Both the position numbers and the translations under genes were made by a program. From Shewanella litorisediminis (lineage in GTDB: Bacteria; Pseudomonadota; Gammaproteobacteria; Enterobacterales; Shewanellaceae), in the NCBI RefSeq assembly GCF_016834455.1, contig NZ_CP069213.1:3635501-3699500 (forward strand): DNA of 64,000 nt. The letters are read 5' to 3'. This document shows positions 46,931 to 55,511 of the stretch, piece after piece. Below the pieces are notes generated by a model. That model had not been told where the DNA came from and searched no databases. It saw only the letters and a list, made by a program, of their open reading frames with translations. Positions within the stretch are counted from its first letter, which is position 1, and each line of letters opens with the position of its first letter.

Positions 46931-47014
46931 AAAGTCACAACAATCCAAGACTTGAAGATAACCAGGGTCAAGTTGTCCCAGGCCTTGTTATAACCCTGGA
47001 GTCTTTGTGACTTT
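46931..47014 (+). promoter_or_regulatory. interrupted 21-base inverted repeat, candidate leader structure of the permease gene
   Basis: The continuous arm 46994-47014 (CCCTGG-AGTCT-TTGTGACTTT) is complementary, in order, to three left segments: AAAGTCACAA (46931-46940), AGACT (46948-46952) and CCAGGG (46962-46967). The left bulges are 7 and 9 bases and the inner loop is 26 bases. It lies 77 bases before the start codon. It may be an RNA regulatory element, such as one sensing molybdenum cofactor or sulfate, or a protein operator; I do not recognise its class. Confidence 0.5.
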
Positions 47015-47091
47015 GACCGCCTGCCATGGCGTTTAAAGCTGGCATTACCCTTGCTGTATAAGAGGCAATAGTCACACATCAGGCAAGCTGC

Positions 47092-48213
47092 ATGCGCCCA
47101 TGTCCCCCAATCAGGCTCACCGAATTTACCGGTGCTTTTGCCGATTTGGGTACCTTTCTGCCACTGGTCCTCGGCCTTATCGCGCTCAACCAATTTTCGC
47201 CCCAGGGGATTTTCCTCGGCTTTGGCCTGTTCGCCTGTGCCACCGCGCTCTTTTATCGCCGCCCCATTCCGGTACAGCCCATGAAGGTAATAGCGGCTCT
47301 GGTCATCGCCCAGCAGCTCACGCCGGGCATGATGCAGGCCAGCGCCATGCTGATGGGTATCATACTCCTGGTGCTGGCGGCCTCCGGTGCCATCAGCTGG
47401 CTGGCACGGCAAATTTCCCAGGCTATCAGCGTAGGCATTCAGCTCGCTATTGGGCTGCAACTCTTGTGGATGGGGCTTAAGATGATGGCCGACGCCCCTG
47501 TACTGGGCTTTGGTGCCTTCGCGCTGATTTTTGCGTCCCGCTTCTTACCCGTAAGATACCTCGCCATGCCCCTGGTCATCCTGCTCGGCATGCTGTGGCA
47601 GTATCACAGCGGCGCCGCAATGAGTCAGAGCTTTAACAACACCCCATGGCAACTTGCCTGGCCCGATGCTTCCGATTGGGGCGCGGCCGCCACCTTGCTG
47701 GTATTGCCCCAGTTGGCTCTGACGCTGACCAATGCGGTGATTGCCACCTCTGTGATGGCCAAAGACAAGTTCCCCGACGATGCCAAGCGCTTCAGTACCA
47801 AGGCGCTGGCCACCAGCTCGGGACTGGCCAATTTGCTGTTGAGCCCCTTTGGCGCGGCGGCCATGTGCCACGGCGCAGGAGGTCTCGCGGTGCAGTACCA
47901 TTTTGGCGCAAGGCAACTGTGGGCAGGGCTTATTTTCGGGACAGGCTGCCTGGTGATAGCCCTTGGCTGGAATGAACAGATAGCCTGGCTGTTGGGGCTT
48001 ATCCCCATGGCTATCCTGGGTAGTCTGCTCTCCACCGCCGGGCTGCAACTTGCCTGGTCCAAACGCTTTCTCGATGGCAGGCCTTACTGCCTGTTTGTGA
48101 TTGGCGCCACGGCGATTGTCAGCCTCGGGGTCAATGCCGCCGCCGGACTGGCAGCGGGCATGCTGCTGGAATTGGGCCGCCGTCAGTGGCTCAATCAGAG
48201 GCAACCGGGCTAA
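47092..48213 (+). CDS. MOT1-type molybdate/sulfate permease
   Basis: A 373-residue inner-membrane protein with about ten to twelve hydrophobic segments. The two conserved motifs of the MOT1 (MFS_MOT1/SulP-like) group are visible: GAFADLGTFLPLVLGL at 14-29 and, in the second half, FGAAAMCHGAGGLAVQYHFGAR at about 254-275. PVQPMKVIAALVIA near 60 is also typical. Members import molybdate or sulfate with high affinity. Placed between a molybdoenzyme operon and a sulfur-oxyanion sensor, molybdate supply to PsrA is a reasonable inference. Confidence 0.85.
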   Translation: MRPCPPIRLTEFTGAFADLGTFLPLVLGLIALNQFSPQGIFLGFGLFACATALFYRRPIPVQPMKVIAALVIAQQLTPGMMQASAMLMGIILLVLAASGAISWLARQISQAISVGIQLAIGLQLLWMGLKMMADAPVLGFGAFALIFASRFLPVRYLAMPLVILLGMLWQYHSGAAMSQSFNNTPWQLAWPDASDWGAAATLLVLPQLALTLTNAVIATSVMAKDKFPDDAKRFSTKALATSSGLANLLLSPFGAAAMCHGAGGLAVQYHFGARQLWAGLIFGTGCLVIALGWNEQIAWLLGLIPMAILGSLLSTAGLQLAWSKRFLDGRPYCLFVIGATAIVSLGVNAAAGLAAGMLLELGRRQWLNQRQPG

Positions 48214-48237
48214 GCCGAAAAGAGCGTGCCCGCTGAT

Positions 48238-50067
48238 TTACACCGGCTCTTCATCTGCCATCAGCGGCAACCACACGGTGACCCGGCAACCAGGGCCATC
48301 GCGGCGGTTTTCCAACTGAATATGGCCGCCGTGCTGATTGACTACATCACGGCAGATTGCGAGCCCAAGGCCCAACCCTTCGTCTTTGGTGGTGGCAAAG
48401 GAGAGCATCAGCTCGGCCGCCTCAGCCTTAAGACCACTGCCGTTATCCAGCACCTCCAACCGCAGCCAGCGCACCCTGGCCACGCTGCCGGGTTTACTCG
48501 CATCAAAATCCAGGGTGATCTGTATCTGCCGTCCGTCAGGCCTGGCGTCCATGGCATCGAGGGCATTTTTCAGCAGATTAACAAGCAGCTGACTGAGGCC
48601 AACTGCGTCCCCAAAAAGCGGCCGCTCTTCTCCCTGCTGGGCCAGTATCAATTGCACCCGCTGCTGCTCAAAGGGGCGCTGAAACAGAGCCTGCGCCTCA
48701 CTGAGCAGCGAGCTCATATACACCGCCTCCTGATTGGCTCGGCGGCGGCGCAGCAGGCTGCGAATGCGATGCACCACGGCCCCGGCACGCATAGACTGGC
48801 GATTGATTTTACCCAGCACCTCTTCCACCTCCTGCAAACGCTGCTCTGTACTGGCCTGCCCCTCCTGTTTCAGCGCCATCAAACCGCCCTCGCTGTATTG
48901 GGTGATGGCGGCGATAGGTTGATTGAGTTCGTGTGCAAGGCCCGCTCCTATCTCCCCCAAAATGGCGGCACTTTGCATCCGCTCCAGCATCAGCTCTCTG
49001 TCTCTTAGGGTGCGCTCTGCCGCAATCAGGCTGTCGCTTTTTTGCCGAAACTTATATTCGAGCCACAGGTGGTAAACCATGCCACCAAACAGAAACAACA
49101 CCGCACTGACGGCATATTCGAGATTGGCCTTAAGCCAGGCGCGCACCAACTCCAGCGGCCGGGTGCTGTTGCCATGGAGCAGAAGCTCCTCATACAGGCG
49201 AATGACGGTAAGCTGACTGATGGGGGCGGTCCAGCCCAGCGTGCGGGCCCGTATGGCAGCCTCTGAGTCTGAGGGCAACTCAAACAGTGCCTTGGTCACC
49301 ATCTGGGTGATGCGGGCGGGTACCTTATCGGAAGCGGCAAAGGACCAGTTTGGGTACAAACTGGTGCTGATTTCACAGTCATAACCTTCCGGACGCATGC
49401 TGTTGAGCACCCGAAAATCCTCCCGGCGCACCAGGCCCGAGTCCACCATTTCCTCCAGGGTGCAGTAAGGCGTAATGGCGCCATCCACCATGCCATCGCG
49501 CACCTGATACACCAGCGGCTCCAGCGGAAACCCCAAAAAACGCACATCGGCAAAAAAGTTGCGCGCATCCAAGCCGCGGCGATTCAACAGGCCAATGGTG
49601 GCCTGATAACCGCCGAGCGCCTGAGGATCGGAGGCCACGATGCGAGCCCCTTCGAGCTGTTCGATATGCTGCACCGGACTGTCGCTGCGCACTATGATGG
49701 TGGAGCCAATGGCGTAGGTGGCACCGTTATGCTTGCGGCTGCGCATGGTGGCAAGCCAGGAGAGGGGCATTTCATTGGACAGGCTCAGGTACTGGCCGGG
49801 ATTGGTCACAATAAATTGGATGCGCAAGTCCAGCAGCGACTCGCGCATGGCATCAAAGTCCAGCGGTTCGACTTCAAAACGAATGCCGGGCACCCTGTCC
49901 GACAAATAGTTCATCATGGGTTGCCAGCGCTGTTTCGCCTCACCAACACCATGATTGGCCAATACCCCGACCCGGAACACGGCTTCGATGGGGTCATCGC
50001 CCATCTCGGCATCGGTCGCCAGAGCAGACAGGGGCCACAATAACAAGCACAGCAGCAATGACTTCAT
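48238..50067 (-). CDS. TtrS/ThsS-like sensor histidine kinase
   Basis: A 609-residue kinase. Signal peptide or first helix (about 1-17, ALA-TDA); a PhnD-type periplasmic binding domain (about 27-300, with FIVTNPGQYL, IVASDPQALGGYQ and GAITPYCTLEE); one membrane segment (about 322-342); HisKA with His near 379 (GAGLAHELNQPIAAI); and HATPase (LLKNALDAMD, LDNGSGL, GLGLGLAICRDVV). This layout is that of the tetrathionate sensor TtrS and the thiosulfate sensor ThsS of Shewanella. GGAGG six bases before the ATG fixes the start. Which ligand it detects cannot be told. Confidence 0.88.
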   Translation of the reverse strand: MKSLLLCLLLWPLSALATDAEMGDDPIEAVFRVGVLANHGVGEAKQRWQPMMNYLSDRVPGIRFEVEPLDFDAMRESLLDLRIQFIVTNPGQYLSLSNEMPLSWLATMRSRKHNGATYAIGSTIIVRSDSPVQHIEQLEGARIVASDPQALGGYQATIGLLNRRGLDARNFFADVRFLGFPLEPLVYQVRDGMVDGAITPYCTLEEMVDSGLVRREDFRVLNSMRPEGYDCEISTSLYPNWSFAASDKVPARITQMVTKALFELPSDSEAAIRARTLGWTAPISQLTVIRLYEELLLHGNSTRPLELVRAWLKANLEYAVSAVLFLFGGMVYHLWLEYKFRQKSDSLIAAERTLRDRELMLERMQSAAILGEIGAGLAHELNQPIAAITQYSEGGLMALKQEGQASTEQRLQEVEEVLGKINRQSMRAGAVVHRIRSLLRRRRANQEAVYMSSLLSEAQALFQRPFEQQRVQLILAQQGEERPLFGDAVGLSQLLVNLLKNALDAMDARPDGRQIQITLDFDASKPGSVARVRWLRLEVLDNGSGLKAEAAELMLSFATTKDEGLGLGLAICRDVVNQHGGHIQLENRRDGPGCRVTVWLPLMADEEPV

Positions 50068-50228
50068 CTCATTCCTCCACAACACATTGTGCCTTGGGCA
50101 GAGGGATGCCAACGTGAATCGCCCCACAGAAAATACTCTGCGGGCGTGATCCATCGCCAAAACCGAGCAAGCAGACTTGAGCCCTTCTCAACACTTTTCT
50201 AGGCTGGTAAAAAACGCGGGAGTACTTT

Positions 50229-50804
50229 ATGCGCCTGTATCTGGTGGACGATGATGAAGCCATTCGGGATTCACTGACCTACATGCTGGATCAGTGCGGT
50301 CGGCAGCTAACCAGCTTTGCCAGCGCCGAAGCCTTTCTGGCACAAGCAGACATAACCCAGCCCGGCTGCCTTATTCTGGACAGCCGTATGCCCGGTCTCA
50401 GCGGTGAAGCGCTGCAACATGAACTGGTGAATCAGCAAAGTCCCCTTGGGATTATCTTTCTTACCGGACACGGCGACCTGCCCATGGCACTGGCCGCGTT
50501 TCGCGAAGGCGCCTGCGATTTCTTTCAAAAACCGGTTCAGGCCGCACCTTTGTGTGATGCCATCGACAAGGCTGAGGCCGAAAGCCAGCGACGCTACGAG
50601 GTAGCAGGGCTCAGGTTGAAACTTGCCCGGCTCAGTGAGCGGGAAGCCCAGGTACTGCGGCTGCTAACCGATGGACTTACCAACAAGCAAATTTCAGAAA
50701 CCCTTTACCTGTCGCTCAGAACCATTGAAGTACACAGAGCCAGCATGATGAAAAAGCTTGGGGTACACAATCTGGCAGAGCTGGGGCGTTTTGCCTGCCG
50801 CTGA
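50229..50804 (+). CDS. TtrR/ThsR-like FixJ-type response regulator
   Basis: A 191-residue regulator: receiver (about 1-115) with Asp7-9, phosphoacceptor Asp51 in LILDSRMPG, TGHGD and Lys in QKPV; then a LuxR-type helix-turn-helix (about 132-177, LSEREAQVLRLLTDGLTNKQI). GGAG lies seven bases before the ATG. It is transcribed away from the sensor gene across 161 bases, unlike the usual co-directional ttrSR. Likely targets are psrABC and the otr operon. Confidence 0.9.
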   Translation: MRLYLVDDDEAIRDSLTYMLDQCGRQLTSFASAEAFLAQADITQPGCLILDSRMPGLSGEALQHELVNQQSPLGIIFLTGHGDLPMALAAFREGACDFFQKPVQAAPLCDAIDKAEAESQRRYEVAGLRLKLARLSEREAQVLRLLTDGLTNKQISETLYLSLRTIEVHRASMMKKLGVHNLAELGRFACR

Positions 50805-51225
50805 GGCCGGATTGGTGAAATGAAGAAGTGCAGTGTCTGCCAGCCAACATAGGCTGGCAGAACGACCCGTTAGCCCTGTGTGGAGAACAGAGACATCAGG
50901 AGCAATAGACCTGTTACCCGTGCGGCACCGGCAGACTGAGGCCGAGCTTGCTTGGTATGGCTTTTTTGCTGTGTTGGTTTTGGCATGATACACCTGTGGG
51001 GTTTAACGCAATGCCCGGTTGGGCGATGCAAATTACAGCAGTTTCCACTGGCAAAAACAAGGGTTCAACGCACACTTTGTGCAATATAATCAACGTGTTA
51101 AATTATATTTACCACTTTGTTACACGCTTGATCCTGCACAACTTTTGACCACACCAGATTCATTGCCAAATTTATCAGCCGTGTAACAATAAGCCTCTAT
51201 TCCTCCAGTCTGAGCAGCCGCGCCG
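50805..51225. other. intergenic region between the regulator and the cupin gene
   Basis: No gene is supported. It contains a nine-base inverted repeat CTGCCAGCC/GGCTGGCAG (50837-50860) without a T tract, possibly the end of the regulator transcript, and an AT-rich part (about 51040-51200) with GCACACTTTGTGC and TATAAT-like sequences that probably carries the cupin promoter. Confidence 0.55.
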
Positions 51226-51714
51226 ATGAAACCCCTTATCAACCTTAATAACCTCACCAATGGCCAAAGCAGCAGCCAGGGAATCTATGGCGAAACCTAT
51301 TTTGTGGTGAGCGAGCTCATCGGGGCCAAACGCCTTGGCTACAGCGTCTCTGTGGTGCCGCCGGGTAAACGGGTTTGTCCCTTCCACAACCACAGGGTCA
51401 ATGAAGAAATGTTTTTGGTGCTTGAAGGCACCGGCACCCTGAGGTTTGGCGAACAAAGTTACCCCATAGGCCCCATGGACATCATCGCCTGCCCTCCGGG
51501 CGGGCCTGAGGTCGCCCATCAGATAATCAACAGCGGCAGCACAGATCTCAGATATCTGTGCCTGTCGACTGTGGATCCGGTGGAGGTATGCGAACAACCG
51601 GACTCCGACAAACTACTGGTGTTCACCGGCCCACAGGAGGCGCGAACACTACGCCACGTATGCCGCAAACAGGATGCTGTGGACTACTGGGAAGGCGAAC
51701 ACGCCGGGGATTGA
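51226..51714 (+). CDS. cupin domain protein
   Basis: A 162-residue soluble protein with a single cupin barrel. The metal site is readable: His and Glu in CPFHNHRVNEEMFLVLEGTG (split near 51-70) and the second motif GPMDIIACPPGGPEVAHQI near 85-103, with its His. Members bind Fe, Mn or Zn and have many activities, so no reaction can be named. No ribosome site is strong. It stands alone. Confidence 0.82.
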   Translation: MKPLINLNNLTNGQSSSQGIYGETYFVVSELIGAKRLGYSVSVVPPGKRVCPFHNHRVNEEMFLVLEGTGTLRFGEQSYPIGPMDIIACPPGGPEVAHQIINSGSTDLRYLCLSTVDPVEVCEQPDSDKLLVFTGPQEARTLRHVCRKQDAVDYWEGEHAGD

Positions 51715-51765
51715 CGCCCTTCAAACCTGCAGCTCTGCCTCTGGGATAAACCGGATAACCGTCCG

Positions 51766-51816
51766 CAGCTTCAGAGACCCGCCAGCTTCAGAGACAAGGC
51801 AGTATCAGAGACTCGC
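51766..51816. repeat. three tandem copies of a 17-base unit
   Basis: Copies start at 51766, 51783 and 51800. The first two share CAGCTTCAGAGAC and the third reads CAGTATCAGAGAC; the four-base spacer varies. Confidence 0.9.
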
Positions 51817-51908
51817 CACTAAAACCACCCTACCGGACACCGGCGATATCGGCATAAAGCACCTGGTCTGTGGCGGGCTCGCAGAGGCATGCTGCGGCCC
51901 TGATGACA

Positions 51909-51933
51909 AAACCCCGTTTTGGGGACGGGGTTT
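51909..51933. terminator. hairpin, possible terminator
   Basis: Stem AAACCCCGT/ACGGGGTTT with a seven-base loop and short T or A runs on either side; lies between the converging cupin and RND pump genes. Confidence 0.5.
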
Positions 51934-52158
51934 CGAAGAGAAGTTCACCATTTACCCAAACGACATGGGTTATGGTCGCGCACATGCCCGTAAAACGCCT
52001 GCACATCCAGCCTGCGGTAAGGCTCAGAATTTCATACCGCATGGTCCAGCTTGGGCAGCGTTCAAAAACGCCATCATCGCCAAATGCTCATGGTGAAACT
52101 CGTCCACAGCGGTTACTGAGTAAAACATCAGGCTGCAGGCCACCGTGGTCAGCCAGGC

Positions 52159-55100
52159 TCATTCAGGCTCTTCAATCTCACGCTCATCGCGCCGGTAAAG
52201 CGCCATGTACAGGGTCGGCAACACCAGCAGCGTGAGGGCTGTCGAGCTGAACAGGCCGCCGATAATCACCACCGCCAGCGGCTGTTGAATTTCGCTGCCC
52301 ACACCGCTTGAGAGCAAAATCGGAATCAGCCCCAGCGCCGAGGTCAGTGCCGTCATCAGCACCGGGCGCAGACGCGCCGCCGTGCCTTCGTACACCGCCT
52401 GGTACAGGGCTTCACCACCTGCACGGCGCTGGTTGATGGAGTCCACCAGTACCACGCCATTGAGCACGGCCACGCCAAACAGGGTGATAAAACCGATGGA
52501 GCTGGGCACCGACAGATAGGTGCCGCTGACATAGAGCGCCACCACACCGCCAATCAGCGCCAAAGGCACATTGGCCATGATGAGCCCCACTTGCTTGAGC
52601 GCGCCGAAGGAGAAGTACAGCAAGAGCGCTATCAAACCGATGGACACAGGCACCACCAGCATCAGCTTCGCCTGAGCCCGCTGCTGGTTTTCGTACTGAC
52701 CGCCAACACTCACGGTATAGCCCGGCGGCAGCTTGGCCTCGGGCACCAGGGCGTAGATGTCTTTCACCACCGAGCCCATATCGCGGCCGGAGACGTTGGC
52801 CTGCACCACCACCCGGCGCTGCACATCGTCGCGGCGAATGTTGGGCGGCGCCATTTCCACCACCACATCGGCCACCTCACCCAGGCGTACCCGGGCGCCG
52901 TTGGCGCCAACCAGCAAGAGATCCGCTATGGCATCGGCGCTGGCGCGGGTGTCGGCCTTAAGGCGCACATTGATGTCGTAGCGGGCGTTGCCGTCAATCA
53001 CCTGCCCGGCGGCGCTGCCACCAATGCCGGTGCTGACAAGGTTCATCACCTCATCCACGCTGATGCCGTAGCGCGCCAGACGGGCACGGTCCGGGCGCAC
53101 CACCAGCTGAGCTTCACCGCTCACCTGCTCAAGCGACACATCCACGGCGCCGGGCACTTTTGACACCAGATCCGAAAGCTGCTGACCTTTTTCGGCAAGC
53201 ACGTCCAAATCCGGGCCAAACAGCTTGATGGCAAGCTGGGCTTTTACGCCGGATAAGAGCTCATCCACCCGGGTGGCAATGGGCTGAGAGAAGGTAAACA
53301 GCAAGCCCGGGAACACCGACAGTTTTTCTTCCATCAGCCGCTGCAGCTCGACGCGACTGCCTGCCGACTGCCACTCATCGATGGGCTTTAGGCCGATATA
53401 GATTTCGATGTTGCTCACAGGCTCAGGGTCGCCGCCAAGCTCTGGGGCACCGATACGCGACAGGGCATATTCCACCTCGGGAAATTCCAGCAGCATGGCT
53501 TCAAGCTTGGGCGCTACCATCAGCGAGGTATCCAGGCTTGCGGTGGGTGCCAGGGTTACCCGCAGGTTGATGGTGCCTTCCTCAAGCTCGGGCACAAACT
53601 CGGTGCCAAGCCGTGGCAGCAGCGCCATGCTGAGTCCAAACAGCAGCAGTGCTGTGATACCCAGGGTTTTGGGGCGCGCCATTACGGCGCCCAGCACCCG
53701 GCGGTAGCCTTTATCGATGGGGATAAGCAGCGGGCTTTGGCGCAGATGCACGCCGTGGCGAAACAGATACACCGCCAGCGCAGGCACCACCACCAGCGCC
53801 ACCATCAGTGCCGACAGCATCGCCAGAATGATGCTGACCGCCATCGGCTGGAACAGCTTGCCTTCCACTCCTTCGAGGGCAAAGAGCGGCGCAAACACCA
53901 CGATGATGATGAGGGTCGCGAAGAAAATCGGGCTGCACACTTCCCGCGCCGCCTGCAAAATCCGCATGGCAATACCGCCATAGCCGCCTTCACGGTGGGC
54001 GTCTTCTTCACTGAGGCCCGGGTCGGTCGGCTGGCCATCATCAATCCGACCGTCAGGCTGGGTGAGGTGGCGGAAAATATTCTCCACCATCACCACAGAG
54101 CCATCCACCAACATACCTATGGCCACGGCAAGGCCGCCGAGGGACATCAGATTGGCCGACATGCCGAAATAAGACATCACCATCAGCGCCAGCGCGATGG
54201 CAACCGGAATCGACAAGAGCACCAGCGCGGTGGCGCGCACATTCACCAAAAACAGCGCCAGCACAGCCACAATAAACACGAAGGCCAGCAACAGGGCGTC
54301 GCGCACCGTGGTCACCGCCTTGGTCACCAGATCAGACTGGTCGTAGAACACCTCGAAGGTCACCCCATCCGGCAACGCCTGCTGAATCAGGGCGGTACGG
54401 CTGTTGATGTCATCTATGGTCGCCTTGGTGTTGGCGCCCATGCGCTTCAAAATCACCCCGGCCACCACTTCACCCAGTGGCTCAGGGCTACCGGCTTCGT
54501 CACGGCGGGTCATGGTCACGGCACCGACGCGGATTTCACTGCCAAAGGCAACCCTGGCCACATCCATAATCCGCACCGGCGTGCCCAGCCATTCTGCAAG
54601 GGGTATTTGCGCAATGGCATCAAGCCCGGCGTCACCGGCAGGCAAGAGGCCATAGCCGCGCACCACCAATTGCTCCTGGCCCTGGGCCATAAACCAGCCA
54701 CCGGCGTTACGGTTATTGCCTTCCAGCGCTGTGGTCACATCGTCCAGTTTGATGCCATAAGAGAGCAGCTTGGCCGGGTCGACCTGTACCTGATACTGGC
54801 GTACCTCACCACCGAACGAGAGCACATCGGTCACGCCACCCACCGGCATCATAATGAGCTTCACCAGATAGTCGTTGAGGCTGCGAAGCTCGTCAGGGGC
54901 TATGCCCGACTCGGGCGCAGCCCGCAGAATGTACTGGTACACCTGCCCAAGGCCCGAGGTGTTGGGGCCAATCTCCGGCACGCCCACACCGTCCGGAATA
55001 GTCTCCCTTGCTGCCTGCAGCTGCTCAAACACCTGCTGGCGGGCAAAGTAGATGTCGGTGCCTTCTTCAAACACCACGGTCACAATGGAAAGCCCGGTGC

Positions 55101-55359
55101 GCGACAAAGAGCGCACTTCGGTCACCGAAGGCAGGGCATACATGGCCGATTCCACCGGGTAGCTGATGAGCTTTTCCACCTCTTCGGCGGCGAGCCCCTC
55201 GGCGGCGGTATTCACCTGCACCTGCACGTTGGTCACATCGGGAAAGGCATCCAGATTCAACCTCGGCAGCATCACGGCAGCAGCTGCCATGGCGGCTATC
55301 AAAAAGATGAGCACTATCAGACGGCTTCGCACCGCCTGCTCTATGAGTTTCTGTAGCAT
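52159..55359 (-). CDS. heavy-metal RND efflux pump (CzcA/CusA family)
   Basis: Inner-membrane proton-driven metal exporter of 1066 residues, the usual family length, with twelve helices and two large periplasmic loops. N-terminal landmarks are LDAFPDVTNVQVQV and SLSRTGLSIVTVVFEEGTDIY; later ENIFRHL, ALFALEGVEGKLFQPMA and LGTEFVPELEEG. In helix 4 the sequence is AIGMLVDGSVVMVEN near 413-427 rather than the DFGxxxDGA of Zn/Co/Cd pumps, so the metal is not assigned. The Met at 55359 is the family start; the frame is open to 55440. No outer-membrane factor gene is adjacent. Confidence 0.92.
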   Translation of the reverse strand: MLQKLIEQAVRSRLIVLIFLIAAMAAAAVMLPRLNLDAFPDVTNVQVQVNTAAEGLAAEEVEKLISYPVESAMYALPSVTEVRSLSRTGLSIVTVVFEEGTDIYFARQQVFEQLQAARETIPDGVGVPEIGPNTSGLGQVYQYILRAAPESGIAPDELRSLNDYLVKLIMMPVGGVTDVLSFGGEVRQYQVQVDPAKLLSYGIKLDDVTTALEGNNRNAGGWFMAQGQEQLVVRGYGLLPAGDAGLDAIAQIPLAEWLGTPVRIMDVARVAFGSEIRVGAVTMTRRDEAGSPEPLGEVVAGVILKRMGANTKATIDDINSRTALIQQALPDGVTFEVFYDQSDLVTKAVTTVRDALLLAFVFIVAVLALFLVNVRATALVLLSIPVAIALALMVMSYFGMSANLMSLGGLAVAIGMLVDGSVVMVENIFRHLTQPDGRIDDGQPTDPGLSEEDAHREGGYGGIAMRILQAAREVCSPIFFATLIIIVVFAPLFALEGVEGKLFQPMAVSIILAMLSALMVALVVVPALAVYLFRHGVHLRQSPLLIPIDKGYRRVLGAVMARPKTLGITALLLFGLSMALLPRLGTEFVPELEEGTINLRVTLAPTASLDTSLMVAPKLEAMLLEFPEVEYALSRIGAPELGGDPEPVSNIEIYIGLKPIDEWQSAGSRVELQRLMEEKLSVFPGLLFTFSQPIATRVDELLSGVKAQLAIKLFGPDLDVLAEKGQQLSDLVSKVPGAVDVSLEQVSGEAQLVVRPDRARLARYGISVDEVMNLVSTGIGGSAAGQVIDGNARYDINVRLKADTRASADAIADLLLVGANGARVRLGEVADVVVEMAPPNIRRDDVQRRVVVQANVSGRDMGSVVKDIYALVPEAKLPPGYTVSVGGQYENQQRAQAKLMLVVPVSIGLIALLLYFSFGALKQVGLIMANVPLALIGGVVALYVSGTYLSVPSSIGFITLFGVAVLNGVVLVDSINQRRAGGEALYQAVYEGTAARLRPVLMTALTSALGLIPILLSSGVGSEIQQPLAVVIIGGLFSSTALTLLVLPTLYMALYRRDEREIEEPE

Positions 55360-55372
55360 GGCTTGCCCTCTT

Positions 55373-55511
55373 ATCAGTGGTTGTCGTTGTTCGCAAAAGG
55401 CGAATCCAGACTTGGCCCAAACGCTTGAGACATATTCCACCCACCTGGGTTTGAATAACCAATTTTATTCATGTATTTCAGCAGCATGGATCAAACCTCA
55501 TCAGTGGTTGT
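55373..55511. repeat. direct repeats bounding a 127-base segment between adaptor and pump genes
   Basis: ATCAGTGGTTGT occurs at 55373-55384 and 55500-55511, with CCTC before each copy. One copy forms the adaptor stop region and the other stands just upstream of the pump start. Confidence 0.85.
55374..55487 (-). CDS. possible 37-residue peptide between adaptor and pump genes
   Basis: The frame begins nine bases after a TGAGG that directly follows the adaptor stop codon and ends 14 bases before the pump start. It is polar and ends in Asn-His. A later in-frame Met would give 32 residues. It lies inside a 127-base segment bounded by copies of ATCAGTGGTTGT, so it may be a by-product of a local duplication rather than a gene. 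Confidence 0.3.
   Translation of the reverse strand: MLLKYMNKIGYSNPGGWNMSQAFGPSLDSPFANNDNH

Larger units (their letters stand above)
46751..47091. other. intergenic region between otr and the MOT1-type permease gene
   Basis: Holds two hairpins that end the otr operon and, further on, an interrupted inverted repeat (46931-47014) upstream of the permease gene. No reading frame here is convincing. Confidence 0.7.
51715..52158. other. 444-base region without a recognisable gene
   Basis: Several overlapping reading frames exist but none has a ribosome site or family resemblance. The region carries a 17-base tandem repeat (51766-51816) and a strong hairpin AAACCCCGT/ACGGGGTTT (51909-51933). Confidence 0.6.

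Noticed and set aside
50948..51148. 66-residue hydrophobic plus-strand frame between the regulator and the cupin gene
   Set aside because: Weak start, no ribosome site, overlaps the probable promoter region and resembles no family.
53737..55356. 539-residue plus-strand frame opposite the RND pump gene
   Set aside because: Antisense shadow with a His, Gln and Arg-rich low-complexity composition.
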